NCBI GenBank assembly: GCA_033032175.1
Contig: CM065331.1
Coordinates: forward strand, 9,548,370 to 9,612,369
DNA length: 64,000 bases
Source: Saturnia japonica
Lineage: Eukaryota > Arthropoda > Insecta > Lepidoptera > Saturniidae
Direction: 5' to 3'
Of this stretch, positions 20,064 through 32,317 are shown piece by piece; within the stretch, counting starts at the first letter, position 1; each line of letters begins with the position of its first letter. The notes under the pieces are model-generated. The model did no database searches, had not been told where the DNA came from, and saw only the letters and a program-made list of their open reading frames with translations. The position numbers and the translations under genes are program-made.

Positions 20064-21420
20064 TACACACACCAAAAAAGTCTAAGCAACATGCGTGATA
20101 TTACAAATTTTTCCATTTATATTAATTAATTTCTAAATATTTACTCAAACAAATTGCGTAGGTAAGTAAACTTTTTTGTTATTGATGACATACTGGCTGG
20201 TTGTAAAAAAAAATTTGATTATGTTTTGTTTTTTCATAAAATTCAAATGACTGCGAATTTGTTTGAATTTAAGTGCGTTTTAATTCCTACGTTTAGTCTT
20301 GATTTTATAATTTTACCAACCATTTAAATAAAGTTAGCGACAAAATTGAATTGTTAGATATTCTTTACGTCATGAAGCGACGTCATTTGATGGCAGATGA
20401 AATGCAAAGAGCTGTAGGGATGTTGCAAGCGGGAAGTAATCAATCTCAGGTATCTCGACATTTTGGCATTCATAGAAGTGTTATTTGTCGTCTTTGGCAG
20501 CGCTACAATAATACAGGAGAGCCCGCTGAACAGCATCCAGGCCGTAAAAGGAGTACAACCACTCGGCAAGACCGGTACATACAACTGACTGCAAGACGCC
20601 AGCCGATGTTAACCGCTCGAGAGATAAGTTTGAGGCTACAAATTTCAAGTGGTGTTTCAAGTGTAACGTCACGGGAATCGCGCTCGTCGATATGAATGGT
20701 GTAGAGAACGCATAACATGGACCCAGGAACAATGGGATAAAATTATGTTTTCCGATGAGTCGCGATTCGGGTTTAAGCCTGATACAAGAAGGGTGCGAGT
20801 GTATCGTCGGCCCGGAAATACTGAAAGGCTCAGGTGCGTTCAGGAAGTTCATCCATACAGCGGCTCAACAGTTATGTTATGGGCGGGTATTATGAAGAAC
20901 AGGCGAACTGAGCTCGTTTTTGTAAATGGAAACATGAATGCTGAAAATTACATTGAGGATATTCTCAGACCTTATGTCTACCCATTTGCACAAACCTTTG
21001 GCTCCGATTTTAGGTTAATGCATGACAATGCGCGTTCACATACAGCTCGGCGAACCAGTGAATACTTTGCAACGGAGAATATCCGGGTATTGCCCTGGCC
21101 TGCACAATCGCCAGATCTCAACCCCATCGAGCACGCATGGGACATGCTCCAGAGACGTGTTTTAAAGGACTTGGACGGAGCGACAACAACCCAACAGCTG
21201 AAGGATTTGCTACAATTCCATTGGGAGCGAATACCGCAAGATAACATAAACAGTCTCATTAATTCAATGAATAATTGTTGCCGACAATTTCTGAATAGCA
21301 GAGGAGCCCATATTTCTAAGTACCATTTTAAACTCAATGTATATACATATGTACATATTATATTGAGTACATAGTGTCATAATATTAAATAAAGATAAAT
21401 GATATAAATAAAACTGGATT
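20064..21420 (+). mobile_element. Degenerate Tc1-like DNA transposon
   Basis: A Tc1-type end-like sequence (ACACACACCAAAAAAGTCTA) starts at about 20065 after TAT, about 300 bp before the transposase. I could not find its reverse complement downstream of 21374, so the right end is lost or strongly diverged. Confidence 0.65.
20372..21374 (+). pseudogene. Tc1-like transposase with internal deletion and frameshift
   Basis: The first part (20372-20695) starts M-K-R-R-H-L-M and carries the N-terminal helix-turn-helix region (S-Q-V-S-R-H-F-G-I-H-R-S-V-I-C-R-L-W). Near 20660 homology breaks: a stretch between the second DNA-binding motif and the catalytic domain is missing, and the frame changes. 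The second part resumes at about 20676 (R-E-R-I-T-W-T-Q-E-Q-W) and runs to 21374. Its catalytic residues are D in F-S-D-E-S-R-F, D in H-D-N-A-R-S-H and E in N-P-I-E-H-A-W-D. The last two are 34 residues apart, i.e. DD34E. The catalytic core is complete but the protein cannot be made as one chain, so this copy is dead. By family it would cut and paste at TA sites. Confidence 0.92.
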
Positions 21421-22307
21421 TTATCAAATTTTACCGTGAGTCAAACTTCCACTGCAACAGTGGTAGTCTCTTACAAATCCATACTTATTGCAAACTGACT
21501 GGCAAGTGTCGAGGACCGTCCGTATACACATTCAAAGATCTATATAGAAATGTTTATAAACATTTGAATTGGAATTTCTTGCAGAATGACCTGGGTCAGA
21601 CTTAAAGTGAACTCTTGCCCATCTCTGAGTTCAATCGGCAGTGAAAAGGAAAGAGTAGGAAAATCTTTTCTACACTTTCTGTCAAATGCGTCAAACGCAC
21701 TCTAAAAGCATGCACAGTGCATACTGTTTCTACCCTCGAGATAACAAATAAAAAAGTTAGAGATATTGCTTACTCCTTCACTACGAAAGGGTACCATAAA
21801 AAAAAGAAGATTTATAGAGAAAAGACTGTGGATTTTGATGCTAAAAGGGCCATTAATGTCACTGTACTCGTGGTTAAGAATGTTTCCTGGTGGTGAACAG
21901 GAATTAAAAGAGTTGAACGAGAAGAAATTAAAATTTTATTGTATACTAGCGACCCACCCCAGCTTCGACCGGGTGCAATTTACAAAGTGGTTCCTTTATG
22001 TTTATAAAAGCATGTTCGATAAATTTAGAGTTTATCGCATTACTTCATAGTTAATAAAAATGCACTTAGTTGACGGTAGCAGCAGCGGTGTGGAGTGCCG
22101 GTCAACAGTTTCGCTGCGAATAGTTTATTTGGTCGTGCCTAATTTTGAATCCGTGATATCTATAATCCGTGATAGCCAGCGTAAGCCATAAAAGCGACCG
22201 AAAGTCTGTTAACGATTTGATTACAAAACATTGGATTTTCTCCACTATAAAAAAACATAATTGGAATGTATTGTACACAATACTAACTTACCGTAAAAAG
22301 TTTTGTA
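21421..22307. other. Intergenic, no gene recognised
   Basis: A 94-codon open frame at 21766-22050 is Lys/Leu-rich with no motif, no splice context and no obvious relatives in the window. I do not support it as a gene. Confidence 0.5.
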
Positions 22308-22501
22308 ACGGCCGTTTTCAATAATTTATCTTAACCACTGTTTTCGTTACTGTCGATAGAAAGATGTATATTTTGGCAAGCTTTTGCAATTCAATAACGT
22401 ATCTTCCGATAGCTAGTTCATACAAAAGCTTACCAAGATACATATCTTTCTATCTTCAGTAGCAAAAACATAGGCTAGATAGAATAATAAAAACAGCCGA
22501 A
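22308..22501. mobile_element. Small hairpin MITE, ends like CGGCCGTTTTCAATAA
   Basis: Outer ends are ACGGCCGTTTTCAATAAT on the left and a decayed AAAACAGCCGAAA on the right. Inside, about 48 bp at 22336-22387 pair with 22423-22472 (shared GATAGAAAGAT and AAGCTTTTG blocks), forming a long hairpin. The same terminal motif bounds elements at 33311-33511 and 35949-36156. Confidence 0.6.
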
Positions 22502-23214
22502 AATAATAGTGATAATTGTAAAAAATCCGTTGCGTGGTTTAAAAGAAGTAAGCAAACAAACAGACAGACGCAGATAGCGACTTTAATGAATGCTATGCTT
22601 GTTACGTGAATGGAAAATAATTAAAAGCTCATGAAAATATGAATCTGTCTTATAATAGATTTATGAGGTTGAGAGAAGCTAAAAAAATATATCGCAATAT
22701 AAAAATCCTGATTAATATTATAGAGTTGGTTGTAACATCTCTTATAATATATAGCTTAGTAATAATTTCAGATTAAAATATGCGAACACAGACATCGGTT
22801 TTCTTTCATAGACTTGACTTTACAGCGAATAAATCTAAAATTTCTAGTCTCATGCAAGTCTTATTTGTGTAGTAGTATTTACAGGTAGAAACTTTACGCT
22901 TTGGTAATTTATTGAGCAATTATTTGTTTAATACTTCTACATTACAATTCTGTAAAATTTATAACTCTGAATATTATATTTCTCTAACCGTGGATTTTTT
23001 AAAGTTTTTTATTATTATTTATGTACGTCCTATATCTTATCTATTACTGTTCACAATTCTTCATTTTATAATTGTGAAAACGTTTAATTGGCCTTCTGTA
23101 ACATTTTTTTTCTTTATTTACATTTTTGAATTTAGCTGTTAGTTTTCCTTTTAGAATAATATAAATGAAGTAGTTGAGTCATGGCCCATCTTTTTTATAT
23201 AATTTTAATATAAA

Positions 23215-23581
23215 CTAGCGATCGTCATAAGGTCGAAAGTCGACCAGCGACTTTTTGATCATAGACTATTTTTTCTGTTTGACATTTGCAGTATTCATGA
23301 ACCTAAACAATGAGTATTATCTACATCACTTGCTGTCACTTTTCGTTGAGTGACAATGTCAATATTTTCGAGGGTCTAAGTTCAATCGTACTGGTCGGGT
23401 TAGGATTCGCAATATTAATTTATTATATTAGTAACAGATATTATAGATAAATTTTAGCTTTCTGCACTCCTTCTCCATATAAACTTTAACCATGCCAAAT
23501 CTCAGTCTTCCGTGCACGCAATACGCTTAAAGAGGGGTAGAAAGTTTTTGCTTCACGTATTAATAAATTAAAATCTTTTGC
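23215..23581 (-). mobile_element. Helitron-like element, family 1
   Basis: CTAGCGATCG at 23215 (minus-strand 3' end, followed by T), a body matching 15681-15974 and 59612-59969, and ACGTATTAATAAATT at the other end. It is nearly full length. Confidence 0.75.
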
Positions 23582-23689
23582 TTCAAGAAATCTGACTTTT
23601 CAAGTAATTTAATACAGTAACTATTGCTTTATTTTAAAGAGGACAAGCAAATAACATTAAGTACATATTGTTTCTAGATTTAGTGTGGC

Positions 23690-23912
23690 TACAATTTCAC
23701 CAGATTAAGCCATTTAGGGGGACTGGCTCTCATAAGTGCTTGGCGACAGATTTTCAACATGAGGGTGGTAGCTAACCAGGCGGGCATTAGAAAATGCCAC
23801 CATGTTTCATCACGATGTTTTCTTTCACCGGGCACTCAGGTTTATTGCAGGGATTCAAACTAAAGTCGATTGACGCAGAGTCCGTACATGCTACCACTGA
23901 GCCATCGTTATG
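23690..23912 (-). mobile_element. tRNA-derived SINE with recognisable pol III boxes
   Basis: On the minus strand the head reads TGGCTCAGTGGTAGCATG (A-box-like, 23893-23910) and later GTTTGAATCCC (B-box-like, 23850-23860), with tRNA spacing. The SINE body follows (AAACATCGTGATGAAAC, GGTTAGCTACCACCCTCA, ATCTGTCGCCAAGCACTTAT). Other copies or parts are at 6490, 47395, 49690, 51505 and 63555. It would have been copied by a partner LINE; which one is not evident. Confidence 0.75.
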
Positions 23913-25364
23913 TATATCGGCTTCTAGCTGCGCCCCATGGTTTCACCCGTGTTAATTTTATCCGACAAACGTCGCATCGCCAACGTACCCTTCTATCACG
24001 CGTGTAACATACCATGATTATTTTTCTCACTTCCTTCAAACTATATTATGTTGAAATAGCATGATACAAAGGGCAAAATTTAATTTCATAAAATTGTCTC
24101 TATGGTGAAATAACGTTTGTTCGTAAGGATTACTAAAAATATTCCTCATAAATCAATTTTTAATCTTCAACAAAGAAAATTCGTAATATACCTATGTAAA
24201 AGAGATAAACATATATAAGACAATATTTTCAAGTTTTCAGGAATTATAAATTTCAACAATTACATTAATGCGTTACTCTGAAACAAAGTTTTTTATTTTA
24301 GTACATACACACACTACTAACTAATTACACTTCTTAAACTTAATAATATTATCTTACCTGAAACAAAGAAACGACATTTAAAGTGTATTATTTAAATTGT
24401 CAATTCCTTTTATAAACAAATACAAATTTTATAGCTCAATCACGGTTACATGTCAGTTTCTAACTTAGACTACTTCCTCAACCGAGTTAGCCGTTATTAC
24501 TTACAGCGCCATCTATGAAACACATGACTACATGGTCACTATTCTAACTACGAGACGAAGCTGTACAAAATAAAGAAATAATTAGTTTCTTTACACATAT
24601 ACTATCGCGGACTTTTTTTTAGATATACCTAGGGCCAATATTATTGTAGAACATTTTATTTACGTATCATTAATCATTACGCCTGCGCACGCGGATAAAG
24701 CAGCTCGCGAGGGCTTCCGCTTCGGAATTAATTAACAAAAATCAATGTTTAATGTTAGCTGAAAGTTGTAGCTTAATGTTAGACAGCATATACTATTCCT
24801 CGTGAATCTGGCTATCATATATAAATATAATTTTTCGAATCAGACTGGTAATTGTAGAGATTAGAGTGTTTAAAGGAACGAAAAATCTTTTCCGACTTAT
24901 TATATTAAAGTATGTTTATATAGATAGTCAGGGAGCCACCAATTAGATTTATTAAAGGTCTGTTTTTAAAATATACAAGACAGTTGCGGTGCGGCTTAAA
25001 ACTTTCATCTAATAATTAGAGTTATTCATGATCAACTTCTCGTGAAAAACTTCTCACTTCGACAGAAATTTCCATAAAAGATTTCTTTTTCATGAAGCTA
25101 ACGTTCTCCTCTTTGATATGTTTAAAAATGTCTGCTAAGCAAGTAATAGTAGCAACAAATAAATTTTCGCTTAGAAAACTCAATTATACGAGTACAAACA
25201 TATGTTTCAAATATGTAACAAATGTTTCTCAACTTAAAAATACATTAATATTATAAAACTCAGCCTTTGCATTGTTGTGTACCAGTAAGTTGACATATTG
25301 TGCATTAACTTCCCCAAGAAACTATTTAAATCTACTGATGATTCTGTGATAATTTGACATTATA
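23913..25364. other. Intergenic with a partial family-2 Helitron
   Basis: A family-2 Helitron 3' end (inverted; TGCGCCCCATGGTTTCACCC) lies at 23925-23945. A block at about 24640-24750 is repeated inverted near 49960-50070 (shared CGCGGATAAA and ATTAACAAAAATCAAT-like words). No gene is seen. Confidence 0.55.
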
Positions 25365-25902
25365 CCATTTCCATTTCTTTATTTTATCGATGACAGTTCC
25401 TGTGAAAACATGAACGAGCGTCGTTTTTACATTATGTATGCATTATTTTATAAAACTATGACATTTACACACGTACAAGGTTATACCAGAGTCGGAGAAA
25501 CTGATAGGGATGAAGCTATATCGATAAACGTAACACGATAACAGTCCCGATATTTTTTTTCAAAATGTAAGAAACTAAACTACTGCCGGATACTTTTGTA
25601 TAAATTTATTACATATTACAAGATGTTACACGTATTAATTCTTGATTGATAATGCCAACTTCTTCAAAATTTTCGAAGCTGTTGTAAAATAAGTAGGTAT
25701 AGGTAGATACTCGAAAATGAAACGAAATAATTATAACGACAGGTAATCTTTATTTATTTATTTTAATCAAAATCTGATAAATCGTCACTACTTATTTCAT
25801 ATCGATACCTATTCATTCAGATCGATATCATTACTTATTTGGTCACAACACTACTACTATCAAATTACAACTGTCATCGAGAAAATGAAGAAATGGAAAT
25901 AG
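25365..25902. mobile_element. 538-bp MITE with ~33-bp TIRs, copy 1
   Basis: Left end CCATTTCCATTTCTTTATTT, then CGATGACAGTT; right end is the reverse complement (AACTGTCATCGAGAAAATGA, then GAAATGGAAATAG). TA flanks each side. The full body recurs inverted at 45156-45691. Non-coding; probably a Tc1/mariner-type MITE from the TA flanks. Confidence 0.8.
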
Positions 25903-27289
25903 TGTAGGTACTTTAACATTTCTATTTTGATCACTTCTTGGATAGTACACATCTAGTTATAGCAGAGAAGACAAAGTGCGGTCTAAATACAAAAATTATT
26001 ATGTACGTGTTTTTGCTATGTTCTTCAATTTTCTGACTGAAATAAAATATTGTATATTAGCTTTACTCTGATCCACATAAAAAAAATTGACGATCCGGAA
26101 GCGGTCCGTGGTCTGCTATTTGGTGACCCATGGTTTGTCAGAATATATTTTGTACCCGGGCGACAAATACCAACGTCTCTGCTCTGAGACCAAGCTTGAA
26201 ATCAGTCAATAAACATGAGTTATGAGCTCATACGTACTCCGAACACGCACTAATTTATGTACAAGTCAGTTGTTTTAGTATTCATAACGGTGTAAATATT
26301 TACACTTTACCTTTATTATTCAAACGGACTGTCTACAGCATTTATTGTTCCCGCGAGATCCGGAATACCTACGCAGTGATAACAAAGTTGCTACGCTTAC
26401 ACGATATAGAAGCCAGTTTACGACTTGTCGAAAACTGCTTCTCCGGATTTAAATACTTATATATTTTAAGTTATCTTGGTCATTATAGGTTATACTTCTT
26501 CTTATTTTGTTGGTGATTTACGTCAAGCTATGTTTAAAAAATACATAAGTATTATACTGAAATTACGAGTGTTATGAAAATTATTGATTACAGCGCCATC
26601 TATTTAATATGAGGATAACTATCAGAAAATTAAGTCAGTTAATAGAGAAAAATATTTATTCAAAAATAGTACGCATATGTGTTAATAGATGGAGTAGTCA
26701 AGAGGTAATTTCTTATCTTGAATATTTGGAAGTTTTCTCCGACGCTCAATTCCCGAACGAGTTAATTGTGGCTATTTATTAAATGTTTACAGTTAACTTT
26801 GACGCCCACGTGTTTCGTTAATAGGCAGTTAAGAGAAATACAGGTTGTATGTCGCAAGAAATATTAGCCCATCTAGAAATAGATAACATTAAAAATACAA
26901 ATCACATGTTACATTTACATCTGCAGTAAGGGGCCCACGATTGAATAAAAATCTTTTATTTCAGACTAGTGTTGGCACTTACAGAATGCAGTATACAGGA
27001 CTCAGAATTCAGCCGAAGGATTGGTGTTAAGTAAATCATAGTAAACCGTGACTTACTCTGGGGTTCTAGCTGAAAATCAGCGCTAAGTACCCCGTGGCAT
27101 TTCTGCATAATGTTGAGCTGGACGCCTTTTCTTAATCGACCCCTCCTTCTTAATGGAGGCGCTGTGGAAAGCTGCTCGAATACATTTTTCACTGATGAAA
27201 CTGTGGGGTAGTTAGATGAATAAAACTACAAATAACAATGACGTTTTATAAATAGACGCGTTATATTCTCAATAAAAGCAATTTGAAAA
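25903..27289. other. Intergenic, no gene recognised
   Basis: AT-rich with scattered short open frames lacking motifs. The minus-strand frame at 26956-27192 has no domain or splice context. Confidence 0.5.
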
Positions 27290-27456
27290 CTGGAACAAAT
27301 ATTGTTATCGGCATGTTGAAGCAAAAGAGATAGGAAATCACAGCGTAAGGCGGAAACTCTGTTGTAGAAAAAGGATAAAAGTTACTTCCCGCTCACGCCG
27401 GTCTCAAGACGAAAGTGAACGATGCTATGCAAAGAGCGTCAATTCAGTGTCTACTT

Positions 27457-27803
27457 AGCGCTAGTTAGTTTTGCGCTAGTTAGTGTAGAAAACCTTTCCG
27501 ATTATTAAATACACATACGGATGGTTCCTTCCTTCCTCACAGGAGGAAGGGAACGTGCCTATGAGTATATATTAGTTAGCTCGAATTGTAGGATTAGGGA
27601 TTCGATTAGATCGCGACTTAATTGCATACGCGACGACCGCCCGAGCCGAGGTCCGGCTACTTTGGTACCCTCGCGCGAGTCGTCCAAATAACTTTTGCGG
27701 GTGAGTGCCCTCTGCGCTCGCCCCCAAGTCCGGTGAAGCTGTAAAAGCCGCAGCGGCTTTAGGGCCCCTAAGGCTAACAGTGTAGTCAGATATAAAAAAA
27801 AAA
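27457..27803 (+). mobile_element. 5'-truncated Jockey insertion, 3' UTR only, with target duplication
   Basis: The sequence is the reverse complement of the 3' UTR of the Jockey at 9523-14246 (shared GCCGCAGCGGCTTTAGGGCC and CTAAGGCTAACAGTGTAGTC) and ends in an 11-base poly-A (27794-27804). AGTGTCTACTT at 27446-27456 and AGTATCTACTT at 27804-27814 form an 11-bp target-site duplication with one mismatch. This is a classic severely 5'-truncated LINE insertion. The host DNA at 27290-27456 is itself a dispersed repeat (inverted relative of about 8030-8200). Confidence 0.9.
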
Positions 27804-27814
27804 AGTATCTACTT

Positions 27815-28440
27815 ATAAAGTATCATTGGCAAATAATCTGTATTTATTATTCATTTTAAAATTTATTCTCCATTCCTTAGCCTACAAAACTTTTTTTTTT
27901 CCAATACAGGCACAATTTTTTTACGTAGTTAAACTTGAAATTATTTTGTTATGTTTTAGATAAACTATAGTTCAAAAACTTCGAAGTTTATTGCATCACC
28001 AACTCAATTTACTCAGCTAAGTATAAATGTTTTATAGATGTAAAATTTGTATAGTTGAATGTGGTAATCTCTGAAAGTAGTGAACCGACTTTAAAAATTC
28101 TTTCATACGCTTTGGCCGATAGTTATACCTAGTTGTTTTATTGTTATTTAGTATTGTACCGCCTCAAAGGGCAAAGGAAAGGACTTTGAATTTCTCTGCA
28201 TGATCGAATCAGAAATGAGAATATCCGCATAATCACCACAATCACAAAGTACCAACAAAGAGATACTATTTGTTATTCTATCGTAAAGAATTGGATGTAC
28301 TAAGTACTTTCTACTCTCCTTTCGTGTTCGTCTTTGAGTCAGCTAGCCACAATTAAACCGATTCGTCCGAAACCTTGTTAATCCTCCCTAAATTCAACCT
28401 TCACATGCTCATGACGTGTAAAACGTTCATTCTGGACAGG
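27815..28440. other. Intergenic, no gene recognised
   Basis: AT-rich sequence without open frames of note or recognised repeats. Confidence 0.5.
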
Positions 28441-31358
28441 GTCTAAGGCTGAAATCTATAGTGCGTACTCAGACTAAGCTCAGACAAAACTCAGCCTTAA
28501 GTTCCGAAATTGAAATTTATCGTAGCATGCTTAGCATGTGCTCAGCTTCGATTCATCGATGCATCGAATTCGACGACTTACGGAAAACTTGGGTTTTATT
28601 AAACGAATAAAAAAATAGTATGGAATAATAGTGACGTAACAGTCATTTTATATACTTTTTAAATTATCTGTATTGCTTGATTCTCATTGGCTTATTGGCT
28701 ACATAGAAATGACAGTTTTTATTACGTATACGTTTTGTTATTCTTGGTGTTTCTCGTTAATGGTTTGAAACTTTAATCTTTTTATTTTATGTACCAATAA
28801 TTTGCCATTTTTAATTTAAAGCAAGTTGAATATTACAATTACATAATTTAAATTATATTTTAAATAGCTTTTTAATTTTCAATACATAATTCGTGATTAA
28901 TTTAATTGTTTGAGTAAAAGAAATTTAACAGTCCCGATGCGGTATCGAAACTTTAATTGAAAGTTACGACTCAGTTAAAGCTAAGCATAAGCTTAACGTA
29001 ACTCGGCTATAAATTCGAAAGTTAAGATTGCGCTGAGTAATTACTTAGCGAAGTTTGAGTTAAGGTAAGGTTGATCTATGGCTGAGTACGCTCTCACTGC
29101 ATAGGATTTGTTTGTTCAGTCGGTGGCGGAGTGGGACATTGGCGTTGCGGTCGCTGCGGAGCCGTACCATGTCCCTGTCCAGCCTTTCTGGGCGGGGGCC
29201 CTGGATAACTCCGTGGCAATCTACATTGCGGGTTCGCCCCTTTCTTTTAAGGGGAGGGCGGCTGGGTTCGTGGCGGCCGCCCGGGGAGAACACGCCATTA
29301 TTGGTGTGTATTTCTCTCCGAACCGGGCCCTGGTGGAGTTTGAGGTCTTCCTCGACTCCCTGTGGCAGGCGGTAAGGCGGCTGGCACCGCTTCTCATCGT
29401 CCTACTTGGCGATTTTAACGCCAAGTCAGAGGTGCGGGGAACGGTGGCCACGAGCCCACGAGGCATGGCAGATGAGGAGTGGACAGTCGAGGTTGGACTG
29501 TCCCTCCTCAACAGAGGTACAGCGTTCACGTGCGTGCGACAGAACGGAGGATCCGTGGTGGACGTATCATTCGCCACGCCGTCTGTCGCACGCCGTGTGT
29601 TTGGATGGCGAGTTTTGGAGGAGGTGGAGACCTTATCGGACCACCGATATATTCGGTTCGAGGTCTCGGCCTCCTCAGAGGGAGTGATAGCTCGCCCACG
29701 TGGAGGTGCAGCATTCCCTAGATGGATTGTGGGCCGCCTCAACCGAAAGATGGCGGTGGAGGCGGCCTGTGTTTAGAGCTGGTGGTCGCCGGCTCCTGCA
29801 ACGGAGGAGATCGACGCGTCTGCAGCCTGCTTCCGTGCAGCTATCAGGAAGATTTGCGACGCGTCGATGCCGCCCGTACGGCCTGCTCCGCGGCACGGCG
29901 GCTGCTTCAACATAGCCGTCGGCGGCACAGTCGACAACCTGGGGAGGAGGTCCGGCTATATGACACCTACAGGGAATGTAAAAAGTCCCTGCAGGTAGCC
30001 ATAAGTCGGGCCAAGGGCAAGGGCTGGGTGGAGCTCCTCCAAACACTGGACAGGGATCCATGGGGGCGCCCATATCGGGTGGCCCGGAAGAAATTCAGTG
30101 GTCAGGTGCCCCCGATAACGGAGACCCGGCAGCCGGAGGTGGTGTTGAGGGTCGTGGGAGCATTGTTTCCTGACCCTCCGGAGTTTCTCCCACCCCCAAT
30201 GCCTCCTAGGGTTGGGACTGTGGTTACGCCAGATACGCCCCATCCCGTAAAAGATTCGGAGATGGGGCTGGTGTTGGAGCTCCTCCGCCATAAGTGGCGG
30301 GCGCCTGTCCCGGATAGCGTTCCGGGACAAGTACTGTCGTTGGCGCTTGACCATTTGTGGGAGAGCTTCGGGAGCTCTTCGACCGATGCATTGCGGTCGG
30401 ACGGTTCCCGAATCTTTGGAAGAAGGGGCGGCTGTATCTCCTAGCGAAGAAGGATCGCCCTCCGGACTTCCCGTCATCCTACCGGCCTCTTGTGCTATTG
30501 GACGACACGGGGAAAATGCTTGAGCGCATTATTGCTTCTCGTGTCGTCCGGCACATAAAAGAGGTGGGGCCGGAACTGTCAGACGGGCAGTACGGCTTCT
30601 GGGTGGGGCGATCTAAAGTGGACGATCCACTGCCCTGAAGGCACTGTCCGCGGAGGTAACGGGTCTAGGGGAGAGGCTGTTGGCGGTGTCACTTGACATC
30701 GCCAACGCCTTTAACAGCCTACCGCATGACGCAATACGGGAGGCGCTCCGTTATTTTGGTATACCCCCATACCTGCGGTGGCTGTTAGGGGATTACCTTG
30801 ACGACAGACGGGTTGCCTACGTGGACAGCCAGGACCTGATGGTCGAGCGCCAAGTCAGGTGTGGGGTTCCGCAGGGGTCGGTCTAGGGACCACTCCTGTG
30901 GAACATAGGCTACGTCTGGGTGCTTCGTGGCACACTCCCTCCGGGAGTGCATATCTTTTGCTACGCCGATGACACCCTAGTCGTAGCCCGGGGGGGAAAC
31001 TGGCCAGAAGTAGAGTGCCTGGCAACGGAAAGGGTGACCCTAGTGATCGGGCTTATTAGGATGTTGGGCCTCGGGGTGACTGTTGCACGGTTCGGTGGAC
31101 GTAGGAGGCAGCTAGGGTGTACCGAGCTGTCTCCTTTTGGCCGGATTCCGGAATTTCCGGGCTGGCCGCCGGGGCGACGCGGTATGAATGCTATACGCGG
31201 TCCCGCGTCGCCCCATTAAGGCGGCGGATGGTACACCGTGGAGTTTTAGTGAGTAGGAGTTTCACATAACTACTCATACCCCCGGGCGGGTGTGTAACCA
31301 TGAGGGGTTATCCACGATTAAAAAAAAAAAGTACGCTCTATAGATTTCAGCCTTAGAC
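28441..31358. mobile_element. Inverted-repeat MITE split by an R1-clade LINE
   Basis: The left terminus at 28441 reads GTCTAAGGCTGAAATCTATA then GTGCGTACTCAG. Its reverse complement is split: CTGAGTACGCTCT at 29082-29094 and CTATAGATTTCAGCCTTAGAC at 31338-31358, where the two parts share the duplicated GTACGCTCT. Removing 29095-31330 and one duplication copy rejoins a MITE of about 670 bp. It has internal AT-rich non-coding sequence and no ORF of its own. Confidence 0.8.
29095..31330 (+). pseudogene. Degenerate R1-clade LINE (endonuclease and reverse transcriptase)
   Basis: Flanked by GTACGCTCT (29086-29094 and 31331-31339) with an 11-base poly-A at 31320-31330, so both ends of the insertion are defined. 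The endonuclease part (29108-29776) shows A-A-E-P-Y, L-L-G-D-F-N-A-K-S and L-S-D-H-R-Y-I. After frameshifts the RT part appears in pieces: S-S-Y-R-P-L-V-L-L-D-D (near 30478), S-L-D-I-A-N-A-F-N-S-L-P-H-D (near 30690), V-P-Q-G-S-V then a TAG (30884-30886), and F-C-Y-A-D-D-T-L-V-V-A (near 30960). Downstream of YADD only a short piece remains, so the 3' coding part is deleted. The start is 5'-truncated and no gag ORF is present. G+C content is high against AT-rich surroundings. Several stops and frame changes make it non-functional. The R1 clade (rather than LOA) is judged from endonuclease and RT motifs. Confidence 0.9.
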
Positions 31359-31450
31359 TTACGAGGCAGTGGGCAGGGCACGCAGCTCGTAGAACGGATG
31401 GCCGACGGGGCCGAAGACGGCCACGTACTGGAAAACGCAGTGTGGGCAGA
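31359..31450 (+). mobile_element. RTE-like LINE 3' coding fragment
   Basis: Reads like R-Q-W-A-G-H-A-A-R-R-T-D-G-R-...-G-K-R-S-V-G-R-P, the conserved C-terminal stretch of RTE-type reverse transcriptases in Lepidoptera. Only about 30 codons remain, directly abutting the MITE end. Confidence 0.6.
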
Positions 31451-31614
31451 CCTCGTAAAAGTTGCTAAATTTAAATATCTTGGCGAGCCAAGTTTGGGCA
31501 ACATTGATCTAGACCTAGCAGTAATTTAATCTTCGCGTTGTCTATTAGTCTGCTTTAAGAATTTCAGTTGCCTAAGCTTTTGTCTGTAAAACAAGCTATA
31601 TTATTAAAAAGAAA

Positions 31615-31880
31615 ACAAAAAACCCGACTGCAACAAAAACAGTTGACTAAAAAATATTTTTCTATTTTTGCTTTTTATTTGATTCTCAGACGTTGTACAT
31701 AAATACTATATAGCCTATGTCACTCCCACAATTAAGACGAATGAAACGACACTTCGTATGCTAAAATCCATCAAGCCGTTTAGGCTAAAGAGTGAGCCAA
31801 AGAAATAGACATACATACATATAAATATTAAACATGCAAACATACGCTCGCAAAACATAACCCTTCTTTTTGCAGTCGAG
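31615..31880 (-). repeat. Dispersed repeat with GACTGCGAAAAAG and GTGACATAGGCTATAT blocks
   Basis: The minus strand matches the blocks at 9275-9420, 14930-15080 and 58225-58430. The shared order is GCAGTCG, cytosine-poor TTTTTACTCGACTGCGAAAA, GTAGC(C/T)TAAACGGCTT, TACGAGGTGTCGTT, GGGAGTGACATAGGCTATAT. No TIR or target duplication is seen. It is a common lepidopteran-type repeat of unknown class. Confidence 0.6.
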
Positions 31881-32317
31881 TAAAAATAGATAGCTAAATA
31901 TGTTTAATGGTGAATAAAGTTTTTAAATATTTCAAATAACGTACGTCTATTAGCATAAGTTTATAGATCAAATACTTAATGTAAATACATCCGCTAAGGT
32001 CGTTGCACTTTTGCAAGATGCTGACCATATAGCTTCTCGTCTAGATATACAACGCCAATAGATTGAATAAAGCGAGACCAAAAACGGAATATTTTGTTGA
32101 CTTTGTTTGATAAACGAGTTCAATCCAGTTACAACACACGTAACCAGAATTATACACGTTTACTAAATACAATAATAAAAGTAGGTGAATTTATTAACAC
32201 AAAAAAAGAACATATTGATTATTATTGAAGTGACAACTTCTTAAGGGAGGGTAAACCGATTTGTAACATAACGCGTTACGGCGCAATTAATAGTAGCATA
32301 GTTTTAGTCAATCCTAA

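Noticed and set aside
21766..22050. 94-codon frame downstream of the Tc1 element
   Set aside because: No recognisable motif, no splice context and no second copy; could be chance in AT-rich DNA.
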